From assembly GCF_014897675.1 (NCBI RefSeq), contig NZ_JABUXU010000014.1, positions 56,469 to 120,468 on the forward strand: 64,000 nucleotides of DNA, given 5' to 3'. The translations under genes were made by a program, and so were the position numbers. How positions within the stretch are numbered: the stretch's first letter is position 1; every line of letters begins with the position of its first letter. Shown in pieces: positions 18,320-28,372 of the stretch. The DNA comes from Advenella sp. FME57. GTDB lineage: Bacteria > Pseudomonadota > Gammaproteobacteria > Burkholderiales > Burkholderiaceae_B. Below the pieces are notes generated by a model, which was given only the letters and a program-made list of their open reading frames with translations, had not been told where the DNA came from and did no database searches.

Positions 18320-19327
18320 ATGGCACCGAAACATAAAAATGCATTGTCACCCAGTAATACGACAACCCGTAAGCTGATACCCCTGTTGCTTGCGCTATCG
18401 CTTGCAACCGCATCCCAGGCCCTGGCCCAGTACCCGGAAAGGCCCGTTACCATGATTGTGCCATTTCCGCCTGGTGGCGTTGCCGATACTGTCGCCCGCC
18501 CGGTTGCAGATGCCATGTCCAAAGCACTGGGAAAATCTGTTGTCATCGAAAACAAGGCGGGTGCGGGCGGCGCGATCGGCATCGGGGCGGCAGCCCACGC
18601 AAAGCCGGATGGCTATACCGTTCTTTTGAGCCTGTCGTCCATTTCAATTCTGCCCGAAGCAGATAAAATTCTTGGCCGAACGCCTGCCTATGGGCTTGAT
18701 CAGTTCAAGCCGATTGCAAGAATTACTGCAGATCCAACCGTACTTGTGGTCAGGGCTGACGCGCCATGGAAGAGCGCGAAGGATTTTATTGAAGCGGCCA
18801 GGGAAAATCCGAAAGGTATCACTTATGGAAGTTCCGGCTTGTATGGAACCATGCACGTTCCAATGGAAATTCTGTCGCAGGCTGCCGGGATCAGTCTTTC
18901 ACACATTCCCTATACAGGGGCTGGCCCGGCGGTAGCAGGGTTGCTGGGCAACCACGTGCAGGCGCTGGCAACCGGACCGGCCAGCGTCATCCAGCAGATC
19001 AAGGCGGGAAAAGTACGGGCGCTGGCACACTGGGGAGACAAGTCAATTGCTTCCATGCCAGATGTACCCAGCCTGAAGTCGCTTGGGCACGACGCCACCT
19101 TTATCCAGTGGTCTGGGGTTTTTGTACCCACCGATGCACCAGCCGAGGTCACAGAGACATTGAAAACCAGTTTGGATAAAATCGCTGCCGATCCTGCTTT
19201 TGCCAAAACCATCGGCAACACAGGCAGTCCACTGGACTATCTGCCTGCTGACGCCTTTGCCCAATACTGGAAACAGGATGCACAAGGCATTGCAGCAACG
19301 GTACAGAAAATGGGAAAAATTGAATAA
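18320..19327 (+). CDS. Bug-family periplasmic solute receptor
   Basis: The 335-residue secreted receptor has a long signal peptide (about 36 residues, ending ASQALA) and then YPERPVTMIVPFPPGGVAD, ENKAGAGGAIG and AKPDGYT, the defining Bug/TctC motifs. ATG 18320 has AGGAGA upstream, and the frame upstream to 18188 has no signal-like character, so the short form is chosen. It is the second gene behind the FAH-type hydrolase and probably binds the carboxylate handled by it. No tripartite membrane genes are present. Confidence 0.93.
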   Translation: MAPKHKNALSPSNTTTRKLIPLLLALSLATASQALAQYPERPVTMIVPFPPGGVADTVARPVADAMSKALGKSVVIENKAGAGGAIGIGAAAHAKPDGYTVLLSLSSISILPEADKILGRTPAYGLDQFKPIARITADPTVLVVRADAPWKSAKDFIEAARENPKGITYGSSGLYGTMHVPMEILSQAAGISLSHIPYTGAGPAVAGLLGNHVQALATGPASVIQQIKAGKVRALAHWGDKSIASMPDVPSLKSLGHDATFIQWSGVFVPTDAPAEVTETLKTSLDKIAADPAFAKTIGNTGSPLDYLPADAFAQYWKQDAQGIAATVQKMGKIE

Positions 19328-19525
19328 TTGATGGCACTGCACTGGCCTGGCGCGTCACACCGCGATGCTTCATTGGGAAACATGCCAAAGCCAGAAAAAC
19401 GGGCGCATCGAATCGACACCCTGATTACGTGATCACATCACGCTGTCACGGTGCCCGCCGCACGCGCTCGATTTGTATTTGGCAGGCATTCCCATGCAGG
19501 CCGTCGCTGCCCAACGGCACGCCTG

Positions 19526-20239
19526 CTACATAAAATCGGATACGCTTTCCTTGGTATAAAACTCGATGTAGTCCAGCAGTTTGTCTGATGCCTGAGCCGC
19601 TTTATCCGCGTCCTGCTGGCCGATGGCTTGGGCAACATCGGCGTGCAACAGCGCCATGGTTTCCAGGTCATTCGATTTCTTGAAATAAAAATACCAAAAT
19701 CGACGGGACAACCCATGCATCAGGCGCATGGCCCCTTCTGCAAATTCATTGCGGGCTGCCTTCAATGTCAATTCATTGAGCATTCTGTCCGCTTTCAGGA
19801 ACTGGTCTACATCGGACAGCCTGGCCGACTCCTTAAATTGCTCATGCAATTGCACAAAGGCAAGTCGTTCCTGGTCCGTGCAGCGCTTTGCCGACATCCG
19901 GCAGACCAGTCGCTCAACTTCCCGGCGCGCCTCGAGCAGTTTCAACTGTTTGCGAATATTGATCTCGGGAATAAACAAGCCGCGCTGAGGCAAAACGATA
20001 ATCAGATGCTCGCGGGCCAGTCGCTGCACCGCTTCCCGTACCGGTGTGCGACCAATTTCGGTCAACTCGCACAGTTGCTGTTCCGAAACAGAACAGCCCG
20101 GCTCCAGTACCAGCATGGTAATGGCCTGTTCAAGCTTTTGATAGGCAATATCGGTCAGTTTGACTTTGGGTTGAAGCGAAACGAGTTCCGCAACAAGGTC
20201 TTGATTATTCTGTAGATTCGATGCGTTATTTGAGGCCAT
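19526..20239 (-). CDS. GntR-family regulator, FCD subgroup
   Basis: The 237-residue protein shows a GntR helix-turn-helix (QQLCELTEIGRTPVREAVQR, about 55-75) and an FCD domain (KQLKLLEARREVERLVCRM onward, about 95-215). It reads leftwards from 20239 and is divergent from the hydrolase-dehydrogenase genes beginning at 20390, so it probably controls them. The 198 bases between its stop and the convergent Bug receptor contain no clear terminator. Confidence 0.92.
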   Translation of the reverse strand: MASNNASNLQNNQDLVAELVSLQPKVKLTDIAYQKLEQAITMLVLEPGCSVSEQQLCELTEIGRTPVREAVQRLAREHLIIVLPQRGLFIPEINIRKQLKLLEARREVERLVCRMSAKRCTDQERLAFVQLHEQFKESARLSDVDQFLKADRMLNELTLKAARNEFAEGAMRLMHGLSRRFWYFYFKKSNDLETMALLHADVAQAIGQQDADKAAQASDKLLDYIEFYTKESVSDFM

Positions 20240-20305
20240 GATGTCACGAAAAGGTTGACCGGAAAAAAATCGTTTTTCTTCCGGCTATTGTGAAAAATCA
20301 CACAC

Positions 20306-20340
20306 GTGAGTATTATACAACTAATATATTTGTTGCTCAC
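20306..20340. promoter_or_regulatory. Inverted repeat in divergent GntR/hydrolase promoter region
   Basis: GTGAG at 20306-20310 pairs with CTCAC at 20336-20340 around an AT-rich core that contains TATACAAC and TTGTTG. The core recalls the TTGT-ACAA half-sites of many GntR/FCD operators. It lies 50-84 bases before the hydrolase ATG. The role is inferred from position and symmetry. Confidence 0.35.
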
Positions 20341-20389
20341 ATCATTTTAATCGACTTGCTTTTTCTGGTCATTCATCAATAACAACACT

Positions 20390-21091
20390 ATGGATACATT
20401 GATTCACGGCGCGGGCCCCATCAAAATCATCGCTATACACGGCATACAGGGGACTAACCGCGTCTGGCTGCCGCTGGCAGCCCAACTGGCTAACCACTGC
20501 ACATTCATTTTGCCGAACCTGCCGGGACGAGGCGCTCAGAAAGACTGCTCTGAACGGGACATGACCCTGGAGTCGTTTACAAGTGTGATTGAAGACACCG
20601 TACACAAGTATATCAATGATGACCAGTCTTATTGCCTTGCCGGCTGGAGCATGGGCGTTAGTGTTGCCCTCGCCTTTGCCGGCCGTGCACAGGCAAAACG
20701 ACCCGATAAAATGATTTTGCTGTCCGGGGTACCGGATATCAGCCAGGTCTCCTGGTTTACGCAAACGACACAAGCAAGTTTACTTGACGAGATCAGCGAA
20801 CGCGAACAACGGCTGAAACTGCAGGACGCGGCCGGGCACCATGCAGTCATGTGGACCTGGCAATCCATTGCCAGGCGCTCAATGCGCGAACAGTGCAAGT
20901 TGGTGGACGTCCCCTGCCTGATTATGAGCGGCACCCGGGATGAAGATTCACCCTTGCCGCTAGTTGCCCAGTTTCGCGACCTGCTTGCGAACCCAACTTT
21001 TCTCACGATAGAAAATGCGGGCCATTCTATTCTGACTGAGAACACCGCCGCCGTCTCAGCCGGATTTACCGACTTTCTCAATCTGGAGTAA
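20390..21091 (+). CDS. Alpha/beta-fold hydrolase
   Basis: The 233-residue protein is an alpha/beta hydrolase of small size. The oxyanion segment IHGIQGTNRVW is at 16-26, the nucleophile elbow GWSMG gives Ser87, an acid (Asp184 or Asp186) lies in SGTRDEDSP, and His212 is in NAGHS. Relatives include carboxylesterases and 3-oxoadipate enol-lactonase-like enzymes; the substrate is unknown. It is divergent from a GntR gene, and its stop is four bases before the next start, so it is co-transcribed with the iron alcohol dehydrogenase. Confidence 0.9.
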   Translation: MDTLIHGAGPIKIIAIHGIQGTNRVWLPLAAQLANHCTFILPNLPGRGAQKDCSERDMTLESFTSVIEDTVHKYINDDQSYCLAGWSMGVSVALAFAGRAQAKRPDKMILLSGVPDISQVSWFTQTTQASLLDEISEREQRLKLQDAAGHHAVMWTWQSIARRSMREQCKLVDVPCLIMSGTRDEDSPLPLVAQFRDLLANPTFLTIENAGHSILTENTAAVSAGFTDFLNLE

Positions 21092-21094
21092 TGC

Positions 21095-22384
21095 ATGAAT
21101 TTTGACGACCATCTGTTTTTCTGCGCCCCCTCTCGCCTTATCATCAGGGAAGGGGCCAGACATGAGCTGCCTGCCCTGCTGGCCAAACTGGGCTACCACA
21201 ACGGCATACTGGTTACCGATCGCTATTTCGCGGAACAGACGCCGTGGGTCAACGAATATGTGCAAGCTGCCAGCAAATGCGGGATCAGCACTTACGTCTA
21301 CAGCGACGGCGAACCGGACCCATCCACGACACTGTGTGATCAGGCGACGCAGCACATCCTTGCCCAGACACAGGGCCAGACGCCTGATCATGTCATCGCG
21401 CTGGGCGGCGGCAGCAATATGGATCTGGCCAAAGCGCTGACACTGACATTACGCAGCAAAAAACCGGTCACGCACTATAAAGATGGCATTGGCAACGACG
21501 AACCACTGCCCTTTATCGCCATGCCCACAACGTCGGGCACGGCCTCGGAAGTCACCCCAGGCGCCATTCTGATCGACCCCGACAACGCGACAAAGATTGC
21601 CTTGATGGATAATCGCTTACGGCCATTCATTGCTCTTATCGATCCACAGTTCACCTATACCTGTCCGCCTCGCGTGACTGCCGACTCGGGCATCGACGCG
21701 CTGATCCACGCCATCGAGTCCTATGTCACCATGGATTCGAACCAGTTTGAGCGCAACAACAATCCGGATCCAGGCTACAGTGGTCGCACCCACTTGAGCA
21801 AGATGTTCGCTCGCGAATCCATTACGCTTTGCGCCCGGCACCTGCGACAGGCTTACCTGAACGGCGCCGACTCGCAGGCGCGCATCGGCATGAGTTACGC
21901 CAGCGTGTTTGCCGGCCTGTCTTATGGCAGCGCAGGATTGAACGCGGTTCATGGCATCGCGTACAGTATTGCCGGATTGACCCATGAAACGCACGGCCGC
22001 ACCAACGCAGTCATTCTTCCCTATGTTTTGTATGAGTTGCGCGACAGACGCATGCAGGAACTCAAAGAAATTGCCGCCATATTTGGCGTAACTGGACAGG
22101 GAAACAAGCAGGAACAGGACACGGTTTTGCAACTGGTGCAAACACTTCAGACGCTGGTCAGCGAGCTGGGCATTCCCAATAACCTGAAAGATTTTGGCAT
22201 CAAAGAAGTCGATCTGCCGCGTCTGTACGCAGATGCAATGAGCGTGACCCGTCTGCGCAACGCTTTCCCCGTCCCGGATACGTCTGCGTCATATCTGCGC
22301 ATTATTGCAAATGCATGGGCTGGCGACTTTACCGACGCACCGGTCCCTGTTCTGCAGCTAGAGCAGGACAGCCAAGTGGCTTAG
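21095..22384 (+). CDS. Iron-containing alcohol dehydrogenase
   Basis: The 429-residue protein is a group III (iron-dependent) NAD(P) alcohol dehydrogenase. The nucleotide motif ALGGGSNMDLAK is near residue 105, TTSGTASEVTPGAI follows, and metal-binding residues appear in DALIHAIESY and VHGIAYSIAGLTHETHGRTNA. Length is slightly above the usual 380-400 because of an insert around residues 215-235 rich in Asn and Pro. GGAG lies inside the end of the upstream hydrolase gene, giving tight coupling. The pair could hydrolyse an ester and oxidise the released alcohol, which is inference. Confidence 0.92.
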   Translation: MNFDDHLFFCAPSRLIIREGARHELPALLAKLGYHNGILVTDRYFAEQTPWVNEYVQAASKCGISTYVYSDGEPDPSTTLCDQATQHILAQTQGQTPDHVIALGGGSNMDLAKALTLTLRSKKPVTHYKDGIGNDEPLPFIAMPTTSGTASEVTPGAILIDPDNATKIALMDNRLRPFIALIDPQFTYTCPPRVTADSGIDALIHAIESYVTMDSNQFERNNNPDPGYSGRTHLSKMFARESITLCARHLRQAYLNGADSQARIGMSYASVFAGLSYGSAGLNAVHGIAYSIAGLTHETHGRTNAVILPYVLYELRDRRMQELKEIAAIFGVTGQGNKQEQDTVLQLVQTLQTLVSELGIPNNLKDFGIKEVDLPRLYADAMSVTRLRNAFPVPDTSASYLRIIANAWAGDFTDAPVPVLQLEQDSQVA

Positions 22385-22804
22385 GCCTCCGAATAACTTG
22401 CACACGCACCCGCCTGGGTGCTGCTGCGCGTTGCCCTGCCCTTTCAAAAAATCCACACACAGTGGCGCATCACATATCGGCTGAACAGGGGCAGCCAGCG
22501 CTCCTGCTCATACCAATCGGGCCGCTCCGACAGCCGAGCCTGCCTGCGCGGGACCTCCGGCGTCTTGCAAATACGCATGCCCACCTTCATTGCGACTGTG
22601 ATCGATCCGCTTGATTTTTTCAGATGAACCGGCGCGAACCGGATTATGCATTCAATGCCTGAACCAGCGCCGGCACGCCCTGTGCCCAGGCCCCTGCCGC
22701 AATGATCACGCCTATCGCCATATCACATTCATGATATATTTCTATTGCATTTCAGTGGTATATCAGTTAAATTCAATAAAAATATATTGACAAGGAGACA
22801 GGCA
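22385..22804. other. Intergenic region before MFS gene
   Basis: These 420 bases hold no supported gene. On the minus strand a 25-codon frame (22644-22721) encodes MAIGVIIAAGAWAQGVPALV and a few more residues, which reads like the end of a protein and could be a remnant, but I cannot assign it. The last 75 bases are AT-rich and contain a dyad, listed separately. Confidence 0.4.
22732..22765. promoter_or_regulatory. Inverted repeat upstream of MFS gene
   Basis: TGATATA at 22732-22738 and TATATCA at 22759-22765 are exact inverted copies 20 bases apart, ending 39 bases before the MFS start codon. The surroundings are AT-rich and promoter-like. It may be an operator; no regulator can be assigned from sequence. 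Confidence 0.3.
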
Positions 22805-24178
22805 ATGGCATCTATACCTATTACGCCATCGGATATTTCAGGCCGTATGGAACGGCTCCCAATGACAAGCTATCAAACCAAGCTATTCTGTATTATTGCG
22901 ACCGCTTGGTTCTTTGATTCGATGGACCTGGGCGTCATGACTTTTATACTGGGGTCGATCAAAGCCGAGTTCGGTCTGAGCATTGCCCAGACCGGGATTG
23001 TGGCCAGCGCCAGTTTTCTTGGCATGCTGATCGGCGCCGCTGTTGCCGGCATCTTGGCCGACCGGTTTGGCCGCAAACCCGTCTTCCAGGTCAGTATGGT
23101 GTTCTGGGGCCTCGGCAGTCTGTTCTGCGGTCTATCGACCGATGTCAACATGCTGATTGCCAGTCGCATCGTTCTGGGTTTCGGCATGGGCATGGAATTT
23201 CCGGTCGGTCTGTCGATCGTATCGGAAATTGTCCCCTCCAACCGCCGCGGCAGGTATCTGGCCATCCTGGAAGGTTTCTGGCCTATCGGCTTCATCTGTT
23301 CCGGTCTGCTGAGCTATCTATTGCTGGAGCCCATCGGCTGGCGCGGTATTTTCTTTGTGCTGGCAGTCCCTGCTGTGTTCGTTTTCTATATCCGCCGTCA
23401 CGTTCCTGAATCGCCACGCTGGCTGTCTGACTCCGGGCAAAGCGAAAAAGCCGACAGCGTCATGACCATCATGGAAAATCATGTGCGCAAAACGCTTAAC
23501 AACAAGGAGTTGCCTCCCGTTGTCTCACTGCCGGCCGCTGCCGCGCAGCCTGCTTCGGGCAACAGCTTCTCTGAGTTGTGGAAGGGCGACTACGGACGCC
23601 GCACCCTGATGCTGTGGATCCTGTGGTTCTTTGCACTGATGGGCTATTACGGCCTGACCAGCTGGCTTGGCGCATTGCTGCAGCAGGCCGGTTACGAAGT
23701 GACCAAATCCGTGCAATACACCGTCACTATTTCACTGGCAGGCATTCCCGGCTTTATCTTCGCTTCCTGGATTATCGAAAAAATCGGCCGCAAGCCTACG
23801 TGTGTTCTGTTGCTGCTGGGCAGTGCCGTTTCGGTATACATCTACGGGCACGTGGCAAGCGTCAAGGGTGAACTTCACTATCTGATGATGTCCGGCATGT
23901 TCATGCAGTTCTGTCTTTTTGGCATGTGGTCCATTCTGTACGCCTATACCCCTGAGTTGTATCCGACCCGCATCCGTGCCACCGGCGCCGGCTTTGCTTC
24001 AGCCATTGGTCGGCTGGGCTCTTTTGTGGGTCCCTTTGCCGTCGGCATTCTTCTGCCTGTGGCAGGACAGACTGGCGTGTTTACGCTAGGTGCAGTCTCA
24101 TTTGTCATCGCTGCTGTGGTTGTCATCGTACTGGGCGTGGAGACCCGTGGCCGGGCACTGGAAGACATATCCGGTTAA
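22805..24178 (+). CDS. Major facilitator superfamily transporter
   Basis: The 457-residue carrier has twelve predicted membrane segments. The MFS loop signature GILADRFGRKPVF follows segment 2, PSNRRGRYLAILEGFW follows segment 4, and VPESPRWLSDSG ends the first half, which together resemble the metabolite/aromatic acid:H+ symporter and NiaP-like groups. ATG 22805 has AAGGAGA upstream, and the 20 codons before it add nothing typical, so the longer frame from 22745 is rejected. Placed after hydrolase and dehydrogenase genes, it may import their substrate. Confidence 0.93.
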   Translation: MASIPITPSDISGRMERLPMTSYQTKLFCIIATAWFFDSMDLGVMTFILGSIKAEFGLSIAQTGIVASASFLGMLIGAAVAGILADRFGRKPVFQVSMVFWGLGSLFCGLSTDVNMLIASRIVLGFGMGMEFPVGLSIVSEIVPSNRRGRYLAILEGFWPIGFICSGLLSYLLLEPIGWRGIFFVLAVPAVFVFYIRRHVPESPRWLSDSGQSEKADSVMTIMENHVRKTLNNKELPPVVSLPAAAAQPASGNSFSELWKGDYGRRTLMLWILWFFALMGYYGLTSWLGALLQQAGYEVTKSVQYTVTISLAGIPGFIFASWIIEKIGRKPTCVLLLLGSAVSVYIYGHVASVKGELHYLMMSGMFMQFCLFGMWSILYAYTPELYPTRIRATGAGFASAIGRLGSFVGPFAVGILLPVAGQTGVFTLGAVSFVIAAVVVIVLGVETRGRALEDISG

Positions 24179-24227
24179 GGCACCGTTCACTGTTTGCAAT
24201 TGAGATTTTATTTCAGGAGTAATTATT

Positions 24228-25046
24228 ATGATGACCGAAAGGCAACGAAAATTTCGCGAACAATATCAAAGCGATATCAGTCCCTTGTATAACGGCCTGG
24301 TGCACATCGGCGTGATGTATGCGGTTGGTATAGCCGCAGTCATCTATTGCCTATCGCAACTGACAACGGCTACCTGGGAGTATTTATTGATTATTCCCGT
24401 TTTCCTGGCGGGCAACTTCGTCGAATGGGCAATGCATACCTACGTAATGCACAAGCGTATCGACGTCTTTGCCCTGCGTGCCATTTACGAAAGACATACC
24501 CGGCAACATCATCAGTATTTCACTGACAATGACATTACGATAGATTCGAGCCGCGAATTCAGGATTGTCTTTTTTCCATGGCGGGTCTTGCTCACGCTTG
24601 GCGTCGGTGGCCTGTTCCTGGGCTATCTGGCGTCGGTCATTATCAATCCCAATGCCGGTTATGTTGTTTTCCTGACAATGGTACTGCAGTATCTGGTTTA
24701 TGAGACCTTCCATTACTGCTGCCACGTCCATGACAACTGGTTCGTCAGAAATGTGCCCTTTATCAATACTATCCGACGCCATCACACAGCCCATCATAAT
24801 ATGGGGCTGATGATGCATTACAACATGAACCTGACTTTCCCAATTGCAGACTGGTTCATGAAATCCAGCGATCTTGATCGCGGACTGCTTGGCCACCTGT
24901 TCAATGGCTACAGTGAAAAACATATCAAGGAAGAGCTCAAACCGATCATCAGAAAATATCGAAACGATGATGCCAGCGTCAGCCTGGATGGGCCCAACCT
25001 CACGTCGGAAGAGCAAAGCGTGCTGGACCGCGCAATGGCTCGTTGA
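24228..25046 (+). CDS. Fatty acid hydroxylase/sterol desaturase-family membrane protein
   Basis: The 272-residue membrane protein carries the histidine clusters of the diiron fatty-acid-hydroxylase family: HTYVMHKR (about residue 70), HTRQHHQYF (about 90), HYCCHVHDN (about 165) and RRHHTAHHN (about 185). These bind two irons and support oxygen-dependent hydroxylation or desaturation of lipid-like substrates. Four or more hydrophobic segments separate the clusters. AGGAG lies nine bases before ATG 24228; a second ATG follows at once. It is 49 bases behind the MFS gene and ends before a palindromic terminator. The true substrate is unknown. Confidence 0.9.
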   Translation: MMTERQRKFREQYQSDISPLYNGLVHIGVMYAVGIAAVIYCLSQLTTATWEYLLIIPVFLAGNFVEWAMHTYVMHKRIDVFALRAIYERHTRQHHQYFTDNDITIDSSREFRIVFFPWRVLLTLGVGGLFLGYLASVIINPNAGYVVFLTMVLQYLVYETFHYCCHVHDNWFVRNVPFINTIRRHHTAHHNMGLMMHYNMNLTFPIADWFMKSSDLDRGLLGHLFNGYSEKHIKEELKPIIRKYRNDDASVSLDGPNLTSEEQSVLDRAMAR

Positions 25047-25132
25047 TCCCGGCCTGGCCGCCGATCTGCCTGTACCAGTCCAAGCGGATACGATACAGGC
25101 CGCAGCGCGGTGCGCCAGATAGATCTATACAC

Positions 25133-25160
25133 GCCCTGTATCCGGTACCGGATACAGGGC
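25133..25160. terminator. Perfect 28-base palindrome between convergent genes
   Basis: GCCCTGTATCCGG followed by TA and CCGGATACAGGGC forms a fully self-complementary 28-base palindrome between the hydroxylase gene (ends 25046) and the deacylase gene (ends 25165). It can form a 12-13 pair hairpin on either RNA strand. Only a short T run (TTTG) follows on the plus strand, so it is a plausible bidirectional terminator rather than a textbook one. Confidence 0.65.
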
Positions 25161-25164
25161 TTTG

Positions 25165-26637
25165 CTATTGCGTCACCTGAACCGGCAGACCTTCACGACG
25201 CAGCACCCTGCCCGGGCGTTGTCCACTCGGTCGACCATCCTCCCACACGACCTTGCCGTTGACCAGGACCGTGCTGATGCCAATGGCAGCAGCCACAGGG
25301 TGGGCGAAGGTTGACGCCTCAGCCACCGTTTTCGCATCAAACAGTGTGACATCGGCAAACGCGCCCTGCCGAATGACGCCACGGTCGGTCAGGCCGAACT
25401 TGCCTGCAGTCAATCCAGTCATTTTATGCAGCGCCTTCTCCAGGGAAAACAGCCCCAGGCCACGGCTGTAATGGCCGAGCACCCGTGGAAAGCTTCCCCA
25501 TAGTCGGGGATGGGGTTTTTCATCATGAGGCAGGCCATCGGAGCCGATCATCGTGTCATCAAACTGCAGGATGCGCTGTACGTCGGCGTCATCCATCCGA
25601 TAGTAAATCGCACCGGCGGGCAACAATTTCTCGATGGCCTCTTCGGTGCTTACATTCAATCTGCTTGCGATCTGCGTCAAATCCTGCCCGGCCATCTCCG
25701 GCAGACCTTTTGACCAGGTCACCGTTACCCGTGTCGAATTGGCCACCAGCTTTGCCGACAAGATAGTAGAAGAGGCGTCGTATGGATAGCAATCAAGACA
25801 AATAGGCTGCCTGGTCATATGGTCAGCGATATACGCCAGCGTTTCGGCCGAGCGACCGTGATTCTGAACGCCAACCACTTTATGATGCGAAATAACGACG
25901 GGCACGCCAACCTGCCGTCCGATCAGGAACGACTCTTCCAGTGATTCGATGACACGATCCCCCTCATCGCGCATATGCGTGCAATAAATGCCGCCATAGC
26001 GCGCCAATGGAGCGCAAACGTCAATCACTTCCTGCGTGGGCGCAGCCACCGCGGGCGGATAGACCAGCCCAGTGGACACACCAATGGCGCCGGCCTCCAT
26101 GGCTTCGACGACCAGCTCCTGCATCGCTGATATTTCGCTTTCGGTTGCCGCTCTGGTAACGTCGCCCATCGTTGCAACGCGCAAGGTCGAATGACCGACC
26201 AACATGGCGCAATTGGTGGCGGCCGGGTGGGCGCTCAGTTCGCTGACGTATTGCGCGAAACTGCGAAACCGGAACCAGCCGCCTTGCTCATCCAGCAGAT
26301 TCAGCGGCGGCGTTACCGGATCAGGAATTTTCCGAGGCATTGGCGCCAGAGAAATGCCGCAATTGCCGCCAATCACGGTTGTGATTCCCTGGCTTACCTT
26401 GGGCGCCATATCCCCATCTGACAGCATCAGTCTGTCATCGTGAGTATGGGCATCGATGAACCCCGGGCAAACGATCAGGCCGCTGGCATCAATCACTTTA
26501 TCTGCCGTCGCCTGCGACAAATCGCCAATGTGCGCGATGCGCTCGCCCAGGATGGCAACGTCGGCGGTAAAACGCGCGCTGCCAGTGCCGTCGACCACAT
26601 CGCCATTTACAATCAAAACATCATAATGTGTGTTCAT
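25165..26637 (-). CDS. N-acyl-D-amino acid deacylase (D-aminoacylase)
   Basis: The 490-residue amidohydrolase removes the acyl group from N-acyl-D-amino acids using zinc. Metal and catalytic positions are visible: His64 and His66 in DAHTHDD, Cys93 in GGNCGISLAP, His221 in YCTHMRDEG, His251 in ISHHK, and Asp367 in GSDGLPHDEK. They fall within a few residues of those of Alcaligenes D-aminoacylase (67, 69, 96, 220, 250, 366). The C-terminus has the usual small beta-domain. It is the last gene of the nine-gene minus-strand operon, 46 bases after the ABC ATPase gene, and is the strongest clue to a D-amino acid substrate. Confidence 0.93.
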   Translation of the reverse strand: MNTHYDVLIVNGDVVDGTGSARFTADVAILGERIAHIGDLSQATADKVIDASGLIVCPGFIDAHTHDDRLMLSDGDMAPKVSQGITTVIGGNCGISLAPMPRKIPDPVTPPLNLLDEQGGWFRFRSFAQYVSELSAHPAATNCAMLVGHSTLRVATMGDVTRAATESEISAMQELVVEAMEAGAIGVSTGLVYPPAVAAPTQEVIDVCAPLARYGGIYCTHMRDEGDRVIESLEESFLIGRQVGVPVVISHHKVVGVQNHGRSAETLAYIADHMTRQPICLDCYPYDASSTILSAKLVANSTRVTVTWSKGLPEMAGQDLTQIASRLNVSTEEAIEKLLPAGAIYYRMDDADVQRILQFDDTMIGSDGLPHDEKPHPRLWGSFPRVLGHYSRGLGLFSLEKALHKMTGLTAGKFGLTDRGVIRQGAFADVTLFDAKTVAEASTFAHPVAAAIGISTVLVNGKVVWEDGRPSGQRPGRVLRREGLPVQVTQ

Positions 26638-26683
26638 TTCTGACCTCTAAAATTTTTGGATGTCTTGGGAGAATGGACATCGC

Positions 26684-28372
26684 TCACGCCGGCAATTGTG
26701 CCTGATCCCCTGCTTCGGACACGGCACGAAAATTCTGGAAATCCCAGTGCCTGCCGGGTGCGGCATCGATCAGCGATCGGGTATAGGGTTGCGTTGGCGT
26801 CGTCAAGACGGTATGGGCCTTGCCCGATTCGACAATTTTTCCCTGTTGCATGACGATGATGGAATCGCAAATCTGCGCAGCAACCCGCAAGTCATGTGTA
26901 ATAAACAGCACGCCGACGCCCGTGCGTTCGCGCACTTCATCCAGCAGTGCAAGTACCTGCGCCTGAACCGAGACATCGAGCGCAGACACCGCCTCGTCGG
27001 CGACCAGGATATCGGGCTCCAGCGCCAGCGCCCTGGCAATGCAGATACGCTGTCGTTGTCCGCCAGAAAATTGATGAGGATATCGCTGCAATGCATCTTT
27101 GGTCAGGCCCACAAGCTGCATCAACTCGGCCGCCCTGTCCATCGCGGTATTTTTTGACATGCCGAAATTGAGCAGTCCCTCGATGATCGAGTCGCCCACC
27201 GTAATACGCGGGTTCAGGGAGCGATAGGGATCCTGAAAGACAATCTGGATACGCTGGCGCATGGGCCGCAACTGGCTGCCCGAGAGCTGCGCAATATCCC
27301 GGCCCTTGATATGGATCTGGCCCGAACTCGGTTGCAGCAGCCTGACGATACAGCGTGCAACGGTTGATTTGCCGGAGCCGGACTCGCCCACAATCCCGAC
27401 AATTTCTCCACGATTCAGGGTCAGGTTGATATTGTTGGCAGCAGTGATATGGCGTCCGGTTCCCCATAGCTTTTTTTCAGAATAGGTTTTAACCAGGCCC
27501 GACACATCCAGCACCTTTTCTCCGTTGTTCTGTTCACGCTGCTTGGGCATCAGGCTGGGTACCGAAGATACCAGCATGCGACTGTACGCATTCGCGGGGT
27601 TTCTCAGGATAGCGTCACGCGTGCCTGTTTCCATGATCTCGCCCTTGTTCATCACCACAATCCGATCGGCAATTTCTGCAACCACGCCAAAATCGTGCGT
27701 GATAAACAGCACGGCCATATTGTTTTTTATCTGAAGTTCACGGATCAGCAGCAAAATCTGTTTCTGGGTAGTGACATCCAGCGCCGTGGTCGGTTCATCG
27801 GCAATCAGCAGCCTGGGCTGCAGAATCAGCGCCATTGAAATGACGACCCGCTGCCGCTGCCCGCCAGACAACTGGTGCGGATAAGCGTCGTAGATACGTT
27901 CAGGATCGGGCATATGAACCGATTCAAGCATAAGCAGTACCGCCTGGCGACGTTGTTTTGCAGACATATTGCTATGGATCCGTAGTACCTCGTCAATTTG
28001 TCGCCCCACCTTCTGCACTGGATTGAGCGCAGTCATTGGCTCCTGGAAAATCATCGACATTCTGGTGGCCCGCAGCTCGCGCAGACGCTTCGCACTGGCT
28101 TTCAGTACGTCTTCTCCATCGAGCAGGATGCTACCGTTGCACGCTTGCAGGCTGTCCTGGCCCAGCAGGCCCATCACGGTATAGGAGGATACCGATTTGC
28201 CTGATCCCGACTCGCCCACCACACAGAGCGTTTCACCCGCAAATACATCAAAGCTGACGTTATTGACCACACGTTTTTCCGTGCTTGCGCTTGCAACACG
28301 CACCGAAAGATCGCGCACCCGCAGCACCGGTTCCGCTGCATTTTCCGTGTTTTTGATAGTGTCTTGATTCAT
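26684..28372 (-). CDS. Dipeptide/oligopeptide ABC importer, fused double ATPase
   Basis: The 562-residue protein joins two ABC ATPase domains, corresponding to DppD and DppF, in one chain. Each half has a Walker A motif (GESGSGKS, near residues 55 and 330) and a signature ([11 protein letters not shown] and [11 protein letters not shown]) followed by Walker B ([24 protein letters not shown]). It powers import through the two permeases upstream. The start overlaps the upstream permease stop by four bases (ATGA). Confidence 0.95.
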   Translation of the reverse strand: MNQDTIKNTENAAEPVLRVRDLSVRVASASTEKRVVNNVSFDVFAGETLCVVGESGSGKSVSSYTVMGLLGQDSLQACNGSILLDGEDVLKASAKRLRELRATRMSMIFQEPMTALNPVQKVGRQIDEVLRIHSNMSAKQRRQAVLLMLESVHMPDPERIYDAYPHQLSGGQRQRVVISMALILQPRLLIADEPTTALDVTTQKQILLLIRELQIKNNMAVLFITHDFGVVAEIADRIVVMNKGEIMETGTRDAILRNPANAYSRMLVSSVPSLMPKQREQNNGEKVLDVSGLVKTYSEKKLWGTGRHITAANNINLTLNRGEIVGIVGESGSGKSTVARCIVRLLQPSSGQIHIKGRDIAQLSGSQLRPMRQRIQIVFQDPYRSLNPRITVGDSIIEGLLNFGMSKNTAMDRAAELMQLVGLTKDALQRYPHQFSGGQRQRICIARALALEPDILVADEAVSALDVSVQAQVLALLDEVRERTGVGVLFITHDLRVAAQICDSIIVMQQGKIVESGKAHTVLTTPTQPYTRSLIDAAPGRHWDFQNFRAVSEAGDQAQLPA

